NCBI RefSeq assembly: GCF_003987475.1
Contig: NZ_PIQH01000007.1
Location: 62,001-126,000 of the forward strand
Length of the DNA: 64,000 nucleotides
Reading direction: 5' to 3'
Origin: Idiomarina tyrosinivorans
Lineage (GTDB): Bacteria > Pseudomonadota > Gammaproteobacteria > Enterobacterales > Alteromonadaceae
Part shown: in pieces, positions 30,196 through 38,974 of the stretch
How positions within the stretch are numbered: position 1 is the first letter of the stretch
How the letters are laid out: each line of letters begins with the position of its first letter
The notes under the pieces: model-generated
Seen by the model: the letters and a program-made list of their open reading frames with translations, nothing else
Database searches by the model: none
Told to the model about the DNA's origin: nothing
Position numbers and translations under genes: made by a program

Positions 30196-31194
30196 ATGAG
30201 CTCAGCGATACCGCACGATGATACGCCGGAATGGCGCTCGTTTTACCGCGAAAAGGTGTTGCCGTTCTGGCAACAGCAGGTTAGCCAAGAGCAATTCACC
30301 AGCCGTGATGGGCTGTGTATTCGCTACGTGCAGTATCGTGCCGAAGCGGCTGATGCGCCCCTCGTGATCATTTCCCCAGGCCGTATAGAAGCGTGTTTGA
30401 AGTACCAAGAAGTGATTTGGCAACTGGCTCAGTGGGGGTGCTCGGTGGCGATTATCGACCATCGGGGGCAGGGCCAATCAGCGCGGATGACGGCCAATCC
30501 TCATCAAGGACATGTGGCCAAGTTCGACGACTTTGTGCAAGATTTTGCCGATTTTGTTGGTATTTTAAATGAGACGTTTGACGCTGCTCCGCAATTGTTA
30601 GTCGGCCACTCTATGGGCGGTGCGATTGCGACGTTGTTCTGTGCTAATCACCCGCACCGTATTCAGCAGCTCATTTTAAGTTCGCCAATGTTCGCGATTC
30701 ACACGCACGGTATTCCGAAACCGATTGCTCGCGCCATTGCCAGATTCGGCGCTTGGTTAAACCATATTATTGCCCGCAATACGCCGTGGTATTTTCCCGG
30801 CATGGGTGACTACCAACCGATTCACTTTGACCGCAACGAGCTGACGCATAGCGAGGCACGCTACAACGTATTTCGGCAGGTGTACCAAGACAACCCAGAT
30901 GTACAATTAGGTGGGCCGACGTTTAATTGGTTAGCAGAAGCCTTTGCTGCTAGCGACCAAGCTGTGGCCAGTGCCAGTAAGCTAACGCTACCGGTAACCT
31001 TGGTTCAGGCGGGGGCTGACTCAGTGGTGGCTGCCAGTGGTCAACAAGCATTCTTTCAGCGCTTAAAAGGTACCCAAAACCAAGTAATTACCATTGATGG
31101 TGCGCGTCACGAATTACTGATGGAAGCCGACTACTACCGTGAGCCACTGATGCAAGCTATTCAGCAAGCGGTTGAGAAAGTAAAGGCTCAGTAG
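30196..31194 (+). CDS. Alpha/beta hydrolase, lysophospholipase L2 (PldB)-like
   Basis: Encodes 332 aa with no signal peptide. The nucleophile elbow is GHSMGGAIATLF, IDHRGQGQS precedes it, and DGARHELLMEAD near the C-terminus gives the catalytic His in the pattern of PldB. PldB hydrolyses lysophospholipids at the inner membrane. The ribosome site is GAAGGAAACC. It ends 7 bases inside the 3' end of the converging fieF gene. Confidence 0.83.
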   Translation: MSSAIPHDDTPEWRSFYREKVLPFWQQQVSQEQFTSRDGLCIRYVQYRAEAADAPLVIISPGRIEACLKYQEVIWQLAQWGCSVAIIDHRGQGQSARMTANPHQGHVAKFDDFVQDFADFVGILNETFDAAPQLLVGHSMGGAIATLFCANHPHRIQQLILSSPMFAIHTHGIPKPIARAIARFGAWLNHIIARNTPWYFPGMGDYQPIHFDRNELTHSEARYNVFRQVYQDNPDVQLGGPTFNWLAEAFAASDQAVASASKLTLPVTLVQAGADSVVAASGQQAFFQRLKGTQNQVITIDGARHELLMEADYYREPLMQAIQQAVEKVKAQ

Positions 31195-32093
31195 CTCGGA
31201 TTATTCTCGACTTGGGCGATGATCATGGGGTCCATGTGAACGATGATGTCAGCGCCTGGGAAAGCGCGCATCAATTCCATCTCGACTTCATCGGCAATCG
31301 CGTGCGCGCGTAACAATGAAATCCGATCATCCAGCTCGATATGCAATTGAATAAAGCGCGTTGGACCGGCAGCGCGCGTTCGCAAGCCGTGCATGCCTTC
31401 AACCCCTGTCACGCTTTTCGCTAAACGCTCAATTTCGGCGAGTTGTGATTGCTCCAGTTCACGGTCCATTAACGCTTGGAATGCATCCCAGCCGATTTTA
31501 CTGGCGCCGATAATCAGATAGAGCGCTATCACAATGGCAAACGCACTGTCAGCCCAAGTATAGCCGAATTGTGCCATAACCAACGCAATGATCACCGTGG
31601 CATTGAGTAATATGTCGGACTGATAATGCAGATGGTCGGCAGCGACCGCTTGAGAATTGGTATGGCGAATGGCGAGCCGCTGAATCACCAATAGACCAAA
31701 GGTGATGATGATCGCGAAGCCTGATACCCAAATACCTAAATCGGTTTGTGGCAGTGTATCGCCCCGCAACCACTGTTCGGTACTGTGAAAGATCAGTAAC
31801 ACACTGGAGCCAGCAATAAAGGCCGACTGCGCTAACGCAGCAAGCGACTCGGCTTTACCATGGCCGAACCGGTGCTCGTTGTCGGCAGGTTGAATAGCGT
31901 AGCGAATAGCAAAAAAACTGAAAATAGAGGCGCCGCTGTCGAGCAATGAGTCGGTTAACGAAGCCAACATACTGGCTGATTCGGTAACCCACCAAGCCCA
32001 TAACTTCAGCCCAATAAGGGTAAAAACGACCAGTACCGACGCTCGGGTAGCCAGCTTGACCCAAAAGGCATAATGTTCGCGACGTTCGCTCAT
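31188..32093 (-). CDS. fieF: Cation diffusion facilitator FieF (Fe/Zn efflux)
   Basis: From ATG 32093 the protein is 301 aa, as in E. coli FieF (300). Six membrane helices carry the metal site: DSLLDSGAS in helix 2 and DHLHYQSD in helix 5, both DxxxD/HxxxD arrangements. HRFGHGKAES and a C-terminal cytoplasmic domain complete the CDF fold. It exports divalent metals by proton antiport. GGGGAG precedes this ATG. It starts one base after the trmL stop and probably shares an operon with trmL and the binding-protein gene upstream. Confidence 0.93.
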   Translation of the reverse strand: MSERREHYAFWVKLATRASVLVVFTLIGLKLWAWWVTESASMLASLTDSLLDSGASIFSFFAIRYAIQPADNEHRFGHGKAESLAALAQSAFIAGSSVLLIFHSTEQWLRGDTLPQTDLGIWVSGFAIIITFGLLVIQRLAIRHTNSQAVAADHLHYQSDILLNATVIIALVMAQFGYTWADSAFAIVIALYLIIGASKIGWDAFQALMDRELEQSQLAEIERLAKSVTGVEGMHGLRTRAAGPTRFIQLHIELDDRISLLRAHAIADEVEMELMRAFPGADIIVHMDPMIIAQVENNPSY

Positions 32094-32094
32094 A

Positions 32095-32559
32095 TCAGCT
32101 CCCCTGCTGAAAATGTTGTTGGCGCCACGCCTCGTAACTGACAATGGCTACTGAGTTGGACAAGTTAAGGCTGCGGTTGCTCGGCATCATTGGAATGCGC
32201 ACCGCAAACTGCTGGCCGATATCGTCCAAAATATGTTGCGGCAAGCCGGCGGTCTCTGAGCCAAACAATAACACATCCCCGGGTTGATACTGCGGCTCAT
32301 GGTAAAACTGCGTGGCATGGGTTTCGACCGCAAAAATGCGCTGCCCAGCAACAGCGTGCTTGAACGCCTGATAATCTTTATGCACTTTTACGACCGCCAT
32401 GTCGTTGTAATCCAAACCAGCACGGCGGACACTCTTTTCGTCCAGCGAGAACCCTAATGGCTCGATTAAATGCAGGCGACAGCCGTTATTGGCGACCAAG
32501 CGAATGATGTTACCCGTATTGGGTGGCATTTTTGGTTCGTGAAGGGCGATATCAAACAC
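32095..32559 (-). CDS. trmL: tRNA (cytidine(34)-2'-O)-methyltransferase TrmL
   Basis: From GTG 32559 the protein is 154 aa (E. coli TrmL: 157). The SPOUT knot motifs are all present: EPKMPPNTGNIIRL, VLLFGSETAGLP and NRSLNLSNSVAIV. It methylates the wobble ribose of tRNA-Leu isoacceptors. The GTG lies one base after the stop of the upstream gene (TAA-C-GTG); a TTG at 32595 would overlap that gene by 35 bases and add residues not found in the family. Confidence 0.93.
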   Translation of the reverse strand: MFDIALHEPKMPPNTGNIIRLVANNGCRLHLIEPLGFSLDEKSVRRAGLDYNDMAVVKVHKDYQAFKHAVAGQRIFAVETHATQFYHEPQYQPGDVLLFGSETAGLPQHILDDIGQQFAVRIPMMPSNRSLNLSNSVAIVSYEAWRQQHFQQGS

Positions 32560-32560
32560 G

Positions 32561-33892
32561 TTATTGTTCTCTTGTTTGTTCCCAGCGTTGTTCAAACGTG
32601 GCTTTTAAGCGGCGGCCACGCTCATTATTTTGGAATAACAATAACACCGGCCAGCCTTCGCGCACTTGCTTGCGGGCATAGGGCTTTTCGGTCCAGTCGG
32701 GCAGTGCACTGCGATAATCCAAAACGCCAGATACGCGACCAAGATCGAGCATAGCAAAGCAGTCGAGACTTTTTTCAGTGCTGTATATTTCGACATTGTG
32801 AGGCACCCACTGGCGCATATCACGGTCGGTAGAAATGCACACCGGTTTATCGGCATCACCATTTTGAATATCGGCAATCGTCTGGTTATCGGTGGCAAAC
32901 AAGTACAGCGGTTCGCCATAATCGATATGGCTGGCTGAATACAGCGTATTTTCCGGTATGGTTTTATTCCACATGGTGACCATCGCATCGGCTCGCCCTT
33001 CCGCGAGCAGCTGCTGGGCGCGGTGCCAATTACTGGCTTCCGTGTCGACGTTGTCGGCAATAGGATCGAACAGTTCATGCAGAGTTTGCCAATAACGGCC
33101 TTTACCGTTGGCTTCGGTGCGACCAGCACGGGTAGCGGCAACAATTTTCAATGACCCAATATGTTCGAAGGGTTGGTATTGGTGCAGGGTTTTAATGCCG
33201 TATTTTTGTTGCAGCTCGGTAATCCGCCCGCGCTCCTGCATTTTCTGCAATTCGCGGGTTAAGCGTGGCAGCCAGTCGCGATGTTTTTCGTTAAGGTAAT
33301 GATAGCCTTGTTCGATCATCAACTGTCGCACCACCAAGTGGGGGTGGCGGCTTAAATCGATGTTTTGCAATTGGAAATTGGTCATTAGCGCCGCATCGAT
33401 GCGTTCTGCTAACAATAAATTGAGCACTTGGGTGATATCGGCAGGGGTGACCACAGGCCCTTTAAAATTGTGCTTTTCTATCACTTTCGGCATCACCACC
33501 ATGCCTTGGGTGTAGGCTAGGTTGTCGACGTCTTCTATGCGGCATTCACCACATTTACGGCGGTCGCCAACCAAGACAACAGAGAAATCGTACAACGGGA
33601 ATGGCACCGGCATCAGGGTAGGATAGTCAAACGCCAGCGAAGGCACCCGTGCAATTTCACCATCGAGTTCGCCTTCAACCGCCAATCGCAGACCGCGCGG
33701 GCGTGGCAAATCGAGATAGCGAATTTGGGTGCCGAGTTTAGCGTATGCTTCACCGAGAACGGTTTTCAGGTATTGCGAAAACTCGCCGGGATCGAGATCA
33801 CGGAAAGTGACGGTTTTAGGGGCTTGGGCGGCAACGGTGAAACTGAACAACCAGACCAGAGACAGCGCCCAGCGAATAGCTATCTTAAACAT
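32561..33892 (-). CDS. Orphan periplasmic protein with two tandem SBP_bac_3-like domains
   Basis: Encodes 443 aa. A Sec signal peptide (~1-24, cleavage after VAAQA) is followed by two solute-binding lobes pairs: residues ~25-235 and ~246-440. The second begins IGSLKIVAATRAGR and contains HRAQQLLAEGRADAMVTMW, parallel to LLLAERIDAALMTN in the first. Extracellular amino-acid-binding folds of this type usually serve ABC importers or sensor kinases, but no permease, ATPase or kinase lies nearby. A CGEC pair near residue 115 might form a disulfide. Translation is coupled to trmL. The ligand is unknown. ATG 33892 has GTGAGG upstream. Confidence 0.75.
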   Translation of the reverse strand: MFKIAIRWALSLVWLFSFTVAAQAPKTVTFRDLDPGEFSQYLKTVLGEAYAKLGTQIRYLDLPRPRGLRLAVEGELDGEIARVPSLAFDYPTLMPVPFPLYDFSVVLVGDRRKCGECRIEDVDNLAYTQGMVVMPKVIEKHNFKGPVVTPADITQVLNLLLAERIDAALMTNFQLQNIDLSRHPHLVVRQLMIEQGYHYLNEKHRDWLPRLTRELQKMQERGRITELQQKYGIKTLHQYQPFEHIGSLKIVAATRAGRTEANGKGRYWQTLHELFDPIADNVDTEASNWHRAQQLLAEGRADAMVTMWNKTIPENTLYSASHIDYGEPLYLFATDNQTIADIQNGDADKPVCISTDRDMRQWVPHNVEIYSTEKSLDCFAMLDLGRVSGVLDYRSALPDWTEKPYARKQVREGWPVLLLFQNNERGRRLKATFEQRWEQTREQ

Positions 33893-34044
33893 CAAACCTC
33901 ACCGAAAGAAAATCAGCCAAAATTATACCAAGAGCGGTTGAAGAATTCAGCGATTTAACCGTGGCGGAACTGTAAAGGACTGAAAATGTCTTAGCAGAGC
34001 GTTATACTAAAGGTTACTTCCCTTTCGAGAATAAGAGGTTGGCA

Positions 34045-35724
34045 ATGCGTAGATGGTTATCGTTGCTCGCGCTGGCAGGGGTCATCCCCTTCATGTCGGC
34101 GCACGGGCAGACAAAGCTAGCACCAGAAACCTATCATTTACTGATGGCCGGTGGTGGCTTACACGCGTGTAGCAGCATGGCGCCGCAGTACTGCAATAAG
34201 ACCGACTGGATTGACCGCAACAGTATGCGGACCGATCGCTATTTGAATATTGACGAGAAACACCGGAAAGAGGCAACAGCCGAGGCAGCGTGGCCAAGTT
34301 ATCGCGAAAAAATGCGTAATGACGTTGCTGAAGCATTGCGACTGATTCATGACCGTATACGCGAGAGCGTGATTCCAGAGCGGGTATTTCAAGAGGAATT
34401 TACACGTCGCGCAACGAAATACTTATACAATAAGCTGTCTGATGCTGAATGGCGCCGGATTGTAAATTTACTGGAAATGCCGGTACCAGAAGACACCCAT
34501 GAAGTGGTGAACTTGGACGAAAACCTTAACCAAAATACGGTACAAATTTTCCAACGCTTTGTGGATATGGCCAAACGCGTGCATGGTGCCAAAGATGGTG
34601 ATGCGAAAGTGCTGTTCACGACCTCTGCCGATTTTGACCCGTACGACAAAGTGTCTTACTACCAAGACATTTTCAGCCAATTGGGCGTAGAGGCAGAGTG
34701 GTTGCCGATTGATGCGGCAGTGATCACCGCTGCCCGAGACGGCCAGTGCGAGACCCTAAACAAAGTACAGGAAGAGGTTTTAGGCAGTTATAACCGCGAT
34801 AAAGTTTATCCTAATATGTATCAACAACAGGTCACGTTGTGTAAGAACTTGGATAGCGTGGAAGACATGATTGCCAGCGCTGACGGCTTGTTCCTAAACG
34901 ATGGTGAGGTCAATTTAACACGAGAGACCTTTGTCACACAGAATAACCGTCCGAACGACATCTTGCGAACCATCATTCAACGGGTGAGTGAAGAGCATCT
35001 GGTGGTAGGTGGTAGTGGCGCCGGAGCGGCAGTGCTGACCTCAAAAGCGATGGTATCGAATGGCACCACTGAAGGTGCGTTGAAACAGCAGCCAGTAGCC
35101 TCTGATCCGCCCGCCTACGGTTGTGACTTGGACCAAAGCTGCCCACCGAATACTCAGCCAAATACACTCACTTACCATCCAATGGGCGGTATGAGCTTGT
35201 TCCACTTTGGTTTACTAGATACTCACGTGTCGGATATGGGCCGTCAGGGACGGCTGATGCGCTTAGCCGCGGAAGTCAAAAGCCCGTTTGGTGCCGGTAT
35301 TGACGAGCGTACCGCGTTGTTGGTGAACCTGAAAAATGGCCACTTCAAGATTATCGGTGAGCAGGGTGTATTTTTCGTCGAAGATGCACAGCAGGGTGAA
35401 CACGCGGTAGCTGGGTTATTCCACTATCTTGTGGCAGGTGCGTCCGGGTTGATGACGCCGACAGGTATCGAAACGGCAGAATTTGCTAAAGACCTAGACG
35501 TGGTGAAAGCGCAACCGACCACGGACTTTTTAACCGACCGTGGTTTAACCGATTCCATTCGAGTGCTGTGTGATAGCGATAAAACGTCGTTGAAGTTACT
35601 GAGCAAAGATTTTCAAGCGGTGGTGCAACTAGACGATGCCAGCCGTACTCAAGCGGCTGGCGGTGAGTGTCAGATTATCAATGGCCGCTTAGGTATTGCC
35701 TGGCAGCCGCAAGCCTCACTGTAA
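34045..35724 (+). CDS. Secreted S51 / cyanophycinase-like protein with altered nucleophile
   Basis: Encodes 559 aa with a signal peptide (MRRWLSLLALAGVIPFMSAHG). LLMAGGGLHAC, ADGLFLNDGEVN, VVGGSGAGAAVL and GIDERTALLV follow the layout of cyanophycinase-like S51 peptidases. Known enzymes have GTSAGA, where Ser is the nucleophile; here the aligned triplet is SGAGA (Ser324-Gly325), so the nucleophile position appears to be Gly. The ~200-residue N-terminal part is not typical of the family and has Cys pairs (ACSSMAPQYC). It may be inactive or use the shifted Ser. AAGAGG precedes ATG 34045. Confidence 0.72.
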   Translation: MRRWLSLLALAGVIPFMSAHGQTKLAPETYHLLMAGGGLHACSSMAPQYCNKTDWIDRNSMRTDRYLNIDEKHRKEATAEAAWPSYREKMRNDVAEALRLIHDRIRESVIPERVFQEEFTRRATKYLYNKLSDAEWRRIVNLLEMPVPEDTHEVVNLDENLNQNTVQIFQRFVDMAKRVHGAKDGDAKVLFTTSADFDPYDKVSYYQDIFSQLGVEAEWLPIDAAVITAARDGQCETLNKVQEEVLGSYNRDKVYPNMYQQQVTLCKNLDSVEDMIASADGLFLNDGEVNLTRETFVTQNNRPNDILRTIIQRVSEEHLVVGGSGAGAAVLTSKAMVSNGTTEGALKQQPVASDPPAYGCDLDQSCPPNTQPNTLTYHPMGGMSLFHFGLLDTHVSDMGRQGRLMRLAAEVKSPFGAGIDERTALLVNLKNGHFKIIGEQGVFFVEDAQQGEHAVAGLFHYLVAGASGLMTPTGIETAEFAKDLDVVKAQPTTDFLTDRGLTDSIRVLCDSDKTSLKLLSKDFQAVVQLDDASRTQAAGGECQIINGRLGIAWQPQASL

Positions 35725-35737
35725 CTGCAGAACAAAC

Positions 35738-35777
35738 AAAAACGCCGCCCCAAGAGATGCTTCGGGCGGCGTTTTTT
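35738..35777. terminator. Bidirectional terminator between the S51 gene and pyrE
   Basis: AACGCCGCCC and GGGCGGCGTT form a long GC stem (35741-35750 with 35764-35773) extended by A/T pairs. T6 follows on the + strand and a T-rich run follows on the minus strand, so it can end both converging genes. Confidence 0.92.
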
Positions 35778-35797
35778 ATGACCAGCGTTAACAGTAA

Positions 35798-36442
35798 TTA
35801 CTGCACGCCGTACTTTTCGCGGTATTGCTTCACTTTGGGTAAGTGCTCGGCAAACTCAGCATCGTCTTTTAAGAATTCAATAATATCGTTCAAACTAACG
35901 ATATTGATGACTTTGGCACCGAAGTCACGCTCCACTTCCTGAATCGCTGACAGTTCACCTTGGCCTTTTTCTTGACGGTCGAGGGCGATCAATACGCCAC
36001 CGAGGTCGGCGCCATTGGCTTTGACAATATCCATGGCCTCACGAATAGCAGTGCCCGCAGTGATAACGTCGTCGACTAACATCACTTTGCCGCTAAGCTC
36101 TGCACCGACAAGGTTGCCGCCTTCACCGTGGTCTTTTTTCTCCTTCCGGTTAAAGCAGTATGGGGTGTCGATGCCGTGGTGGTCGAACAACGCGACGGCG
36201 GTCGCGGTCGCGATAGGAATGCCTTTATAGGCTGGGCCGAATAGGACGTCGAAGTCGACCTCCGAATCCGCCAGTGCCGCCGCATAAAAACGGCCAAGCT
36301 TGGCAAGGTCCGAACCTTTGTTGAACAAGCCGGCATTAAAAAAGTACGGGCTGGTGCGGCCAGATTTAAGGGTAAACTCACCAAAGCGCAGCACTTGGCG
36401 GTCGATAGCAAAAGCAATAAAGTCGCGTTGATAGTCTTTCAT
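35798..36442 (-). CDS. pyrE: Orotate phosphoribosyltransferase
   Basis: Encodes 214 aa (E. coli PyrE: 213). The PRPP-binding motif [14 protein letters not shown] and the catalytic loop [12 protein letters not shown] are present. It joins orotate to PRPP to make OMP in pyrimidine synthesis. It lies 12 bases after rph, the classical rph-pyrE arrangement, and ends at a bidirectional terminator. Confidence 0.97.
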   Translation of the reverse strand: MKDYQRDFIAFAIDRQVLRFGEFTLKSGRTSPYFFNAGLFNKGSDLAKLGRFYAAALADSEVDFDVLFGPAYKGIPIATATAVALFDHHGIDTPYCFNRKEKKDHGEGGNLVGAELSGKVMLVDDVITAGTAIREAMDIVKANGADLGGVLIALDRQEKGQGELSAIQEVERDFGAKVINIVSLNDIIEFLKDDAEFAEHLPKVKQYREKYGVQ

Positions 36443-36454
36443 TGCTCGCCTCGC

Positions 36455-37171
36455 TTAGCTATTTAATGCACTGCGTTGAATGTCGATAAGCTCGCGAATA
36501 CTGACCCGAGCAATGTCGACGAGCTGCGTCATTTCGTCGTAGCTGAAGGCCTCGCCTTCGGCCGTGCCTTGGATTTCGATAAATTGGCCCGCTTCGGTCA
36601 TCACTACGTTCATGTCGGTTTCGGCCGCCGAGTCTTCCACGTATTCCAAGTCGGCTACTGGCTCGCCATCGTAGATACCGACAGATATTGCCGCCACCAT
36701 ACCCTTAAGTGGGTTGGTCTTTACTAAGCCTTGCTTGCGCATCCAGTTCAGCGCGTCGACCAGAGCGACACAGGCACCGGTGATACTGGCTGTGCGAGTA
36801 CCGCCGTCGGCTTGAATAACGTCGCAGTCGACAGTGATGGTGTTTTCGCCAAGGGCTTTTAAATCGATGCTAGCGCGCAACGAGCGAGCGATTAAGCGCT
36901 GGATTTCTAGCGTACGGCCGCCTTGCTTACCGCGTGCCGCTTCGCGTTGTGAACGGGTATGGGTAGCGCGTGGCAGCATGCTGTATTCAGCGGTGACCCA
37001 GCCCTTGCCTTGGCCTTTCATAAAGCGTGGCACGCCGGTTTCAACCGAGGCGTTACACAATACTTTGGTTTCGCCAAATTCAATCAGTACTGAACCTTCA
37101 GCATGTTTAGTGAAGTTCCGGGTAATAGTCACCGGGCGGATTTGTTGGGCGGTACGGCCGCTTGGACGCAT
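36455..37171 (-). CDS. rph: Ribonuclease PH
   Basis: Encodes 238 aa, full length (unlike the frameshifted rph of E. coli K-12). It begins [14 protein letters not shown] and contains [17 protein letters not shown] and [14 protein letters not shown], the phosphate-binding and catalytic regions. RNase PH trims tRNA 3' ends phosphorolytically. It is the first gene of rph-pyrE. Confidence 0.97.
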   Translation of the reverse strand: MRPSGRTAQQIRPVTITRNFTKHAEGSVLIEFGETKVLCNASVETGVPRFMKGQGKGWVTAEYSMLPRATHTRSQREAARGKQGGRTLEIQRLIARSLRASIDLKALGENTITVDCDVIQADGGTRTASITGACVALVDALNWMRKQGLVKTNPLKGMVAAISVGIYDGEPVADLEYVEDSAAETDMNVVMTEAGQFIEIQGTAEGEAFSYDEMTQLVDIARVSIRELIDIQRSALNS

Positions 37172-37320
37172 GCAAACTCCTTGAACGTTAGCTGAATGGA
37201 TGGGAATAATTTCTGCGCGCTAGTATACAACAATGCACCGCAGTTAGCATTTCGGCGATCGCGATCCGTATTCCAACGTATTACAATACATTCAAGCCAA
37301 GCAGTTTTTAGGGGGTGAGT

Positions 37321-37911
37321 ATGTCCAAACTAGATAGTGATGAAACGTTTGAACTGTTCCGCCAGGAAATGAATGATGTCACGCCCCTGAGTGGCGAGCA
37401 AGTGGCCGACATTAAGAAGGCATTTGAACCAACGCTGGCGCAAAAAGAGCGGCGCCGTGCTGCCGAGCAAGCTGAACAGGAAGATGCCAACTTCCTCTCT
37501 ACCGAGTATGTGGACTTGGTGGAACCAGGCGAGGAAATCAGCTTCCGCCGTGAAGGCGTGCAAGACGGGGTATACAAGCGCCTGAAACAGGGGCGTTACA
37601 CCATGGAAGCCAGTTTAAACCTGCACAATCATACCCTGCGTGAAGCGCGCACCGCATTATTCAACTTTGTGCAGGACTGCCATAAAGCGGGGGTACGTAC
37701 CGCATTAGTGATTCATGGCATGGGTAAAAACAGCAAGCCGCATCCGGCGCTGATAAAAAGCTATGTGAATAAATGGCTGCGTGAGCTTAGCCCGGTATTG
37801 GCGTTTCATAGTGCACAGCGCTTCCACGGTGGCTGTGGCGCGCTGTACGTGATGTTAAAGAAAAATGCCGAGCAGAAGCAGCTAAACCGCGAGCGCCACG
37901 CTAAAAAGTGA
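37321..37911 (+). CDS. smrA: Smr-domain protein (SmrA/YdaL-like)
   Basis: From ATG 37321 the protein is 196 aa. The N-terminal half is charged; EEISFRREGVQDGVYKRLKQG leads to the Smr domain with LNLHNHTLREAR, LVIHGMGKNS and FHGGCGALYVML. The LHxH and HGxG motifs are those of Smr endonuclease domains, and the overall order matches E. coli SmrA (YdaL). A nuclease role is by family only. GGGGGTGAG precedes the ATG. The last 11 bases overlap the converging sigma factor gene. Confidence 0.83.
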   Translation: MSKLDSDETFELFRQEMNDVTPLSGEQVADIKKAFEPTLAQKERRRAAEQAEQEDANFLSTEYVDLVEPGEEISFRREGVQDGVYKRLKQGRYTMEASLNLHNHTLREARTALFNFVQDCHKAGVRTALVIHGMGKNSKPHPALIKSYVNKWLRELSPVLAFHSAQRFHGGCGALYVMLKKNAEQKQLNRERHAKK

Positions 37912-38974
37912 GGCGCCCGCTTTGCACCAGCCCCATCACTAAGCCAAAGGTGCCGCCCCCCAAGCCAAGCGTGTAACCCAAGTAACACTGCCAGCGCTTG
38001 TTGGCTGGACAGGTGATGTGGCGTTGCACTTTGCGCTGATACAACACAATGCCTGCTAAGAAGATGCAGTAAGTCACCACCGGCATCACCCAGCCGTCAT
38101 CGATTTGGTAACTGCTGATAAATAGCCCACCGGCAAGCACCACAAAAATGGCCGCTTGGTTACGTAAACGTCGGAGACCGGCTTTATCGGCGTCGGTATT
38201 GGCCCATTTTTGCGCTTGGTGCGAACCAATAAAAATGCCGGCTAATGCACCAAACAGTGCCAGAGCGTATATACCGAGAATCGCTAACCACTTAAAGCCA
38301 CCGGCCGAACTCGCTGCGCCCCAACCGGCAGCGGCAACGGGCGGACTGGCAAAGGTTAGACTGCTGCCCAGAATAGCGCTAACACTCAGTGACGGCGCAG
38401 TAAACAACGCCGCCTTGCCAACCCGCTTCATGAGCGTTTCCGCTAATGCGCCGCGTGCTCTAGATAAACGCTGACGAACAACCGCACTGCTCAGCCCTAG
38501 CAGCTCTGCCACCTGTTGGCTGGATTGCTGCTCGCGGTAATACAACACCACCACGTCGCGCGTATCGTCGGGCAAGGTATCCAACGCCTGACGCAGGAAC
38601 TGCGCCTGTTGGTCACGGCTGAGCTGCTGTTCGGGCGTATCCGGTTGGTCGGAATCGAACTGCGCTTCGAGCTCTTGGTTAATATTGACCATTAACTGGT
38701 AGCGCCCCGGATGTTCCTTTTCTAGCCACTGGTAGGCACAGTGCCGGGTCATTTGCCGTAACCACGGTAGGAAGCTGGCATGGCGACGTAACTGGCCAAG
38801 CTTCTGCCAAGCCAGAATAAAGGCCTCTTGCGCGACCTCTTCGCTGGCGCGGACATCTTTAACAATACCCAATGCCACACTGGCGACGAGGTTCTGAGTG
38901 CGTGCGACCACTTTGGCGTAGGCTTGCTGATCGCCTTGCGCTGCCGCAGCCACCTGCAGCGTGAGCTCATTCAT
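37901..38974 (-). CDS. ECF-type RNA polymerase sigma factor with C-terminal membrane domain
   Basis: Encodes 357 aa. Residues ~1-185 contain sigma region 2 (SVALGIVKDVRASEEVAQEAF, LPWLRQMTRHCAYQWL) and region 4 (LDTLPDDTRDVVVLYY, SSQQVAELLGLSSAVVRQRL). The remaining ~170 residues have four to five hydrophobic helices (FKWLAILGIYALALFGALAG, NQAAIFVVLAGGLFISSYQ, MPVVTYCIFLAGIVLY, YTLGLGGGTFGLVMGLV). A sigma factor fused to its own membrane anchor is unusual; no separate anti-sigma gene is seen. It starts 8 bases inside the end of the upstream hydrolase gene, so the two are translationally coupled. Confidence 0.85.
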   Translation of the reverse strand: MNELTLQVAAAAQGDQQAYAKVVARTQNLVASVALGIVKDVRASEEVAQEAFILAWQKLGQLRRHASFLPWLRQMTRHCAYQWLEKEHPGRYQLMVNINQELEAQFDSDQPDTPEQQLSRDQQAQFLRQALDTLPDDTRDVVVLYYREQQSSQQVAELLGLSSAVVRQRLSRARGALAETLMKRVGKAALFTAPSLSVSAILGSSLTFASPPVAAAGWGAASSAGGFKWLAILGIYALALFGALAGIFIGSHQAQKWANTDADKAGLRRLRNQAAIFVVLAGGLFISSYQIDDGWVMPVVTYCIFLAGIVLYQRKVQRHITCPANKRWQCYLGYTLGLGGGTFGLVMGLVQSGRLTF

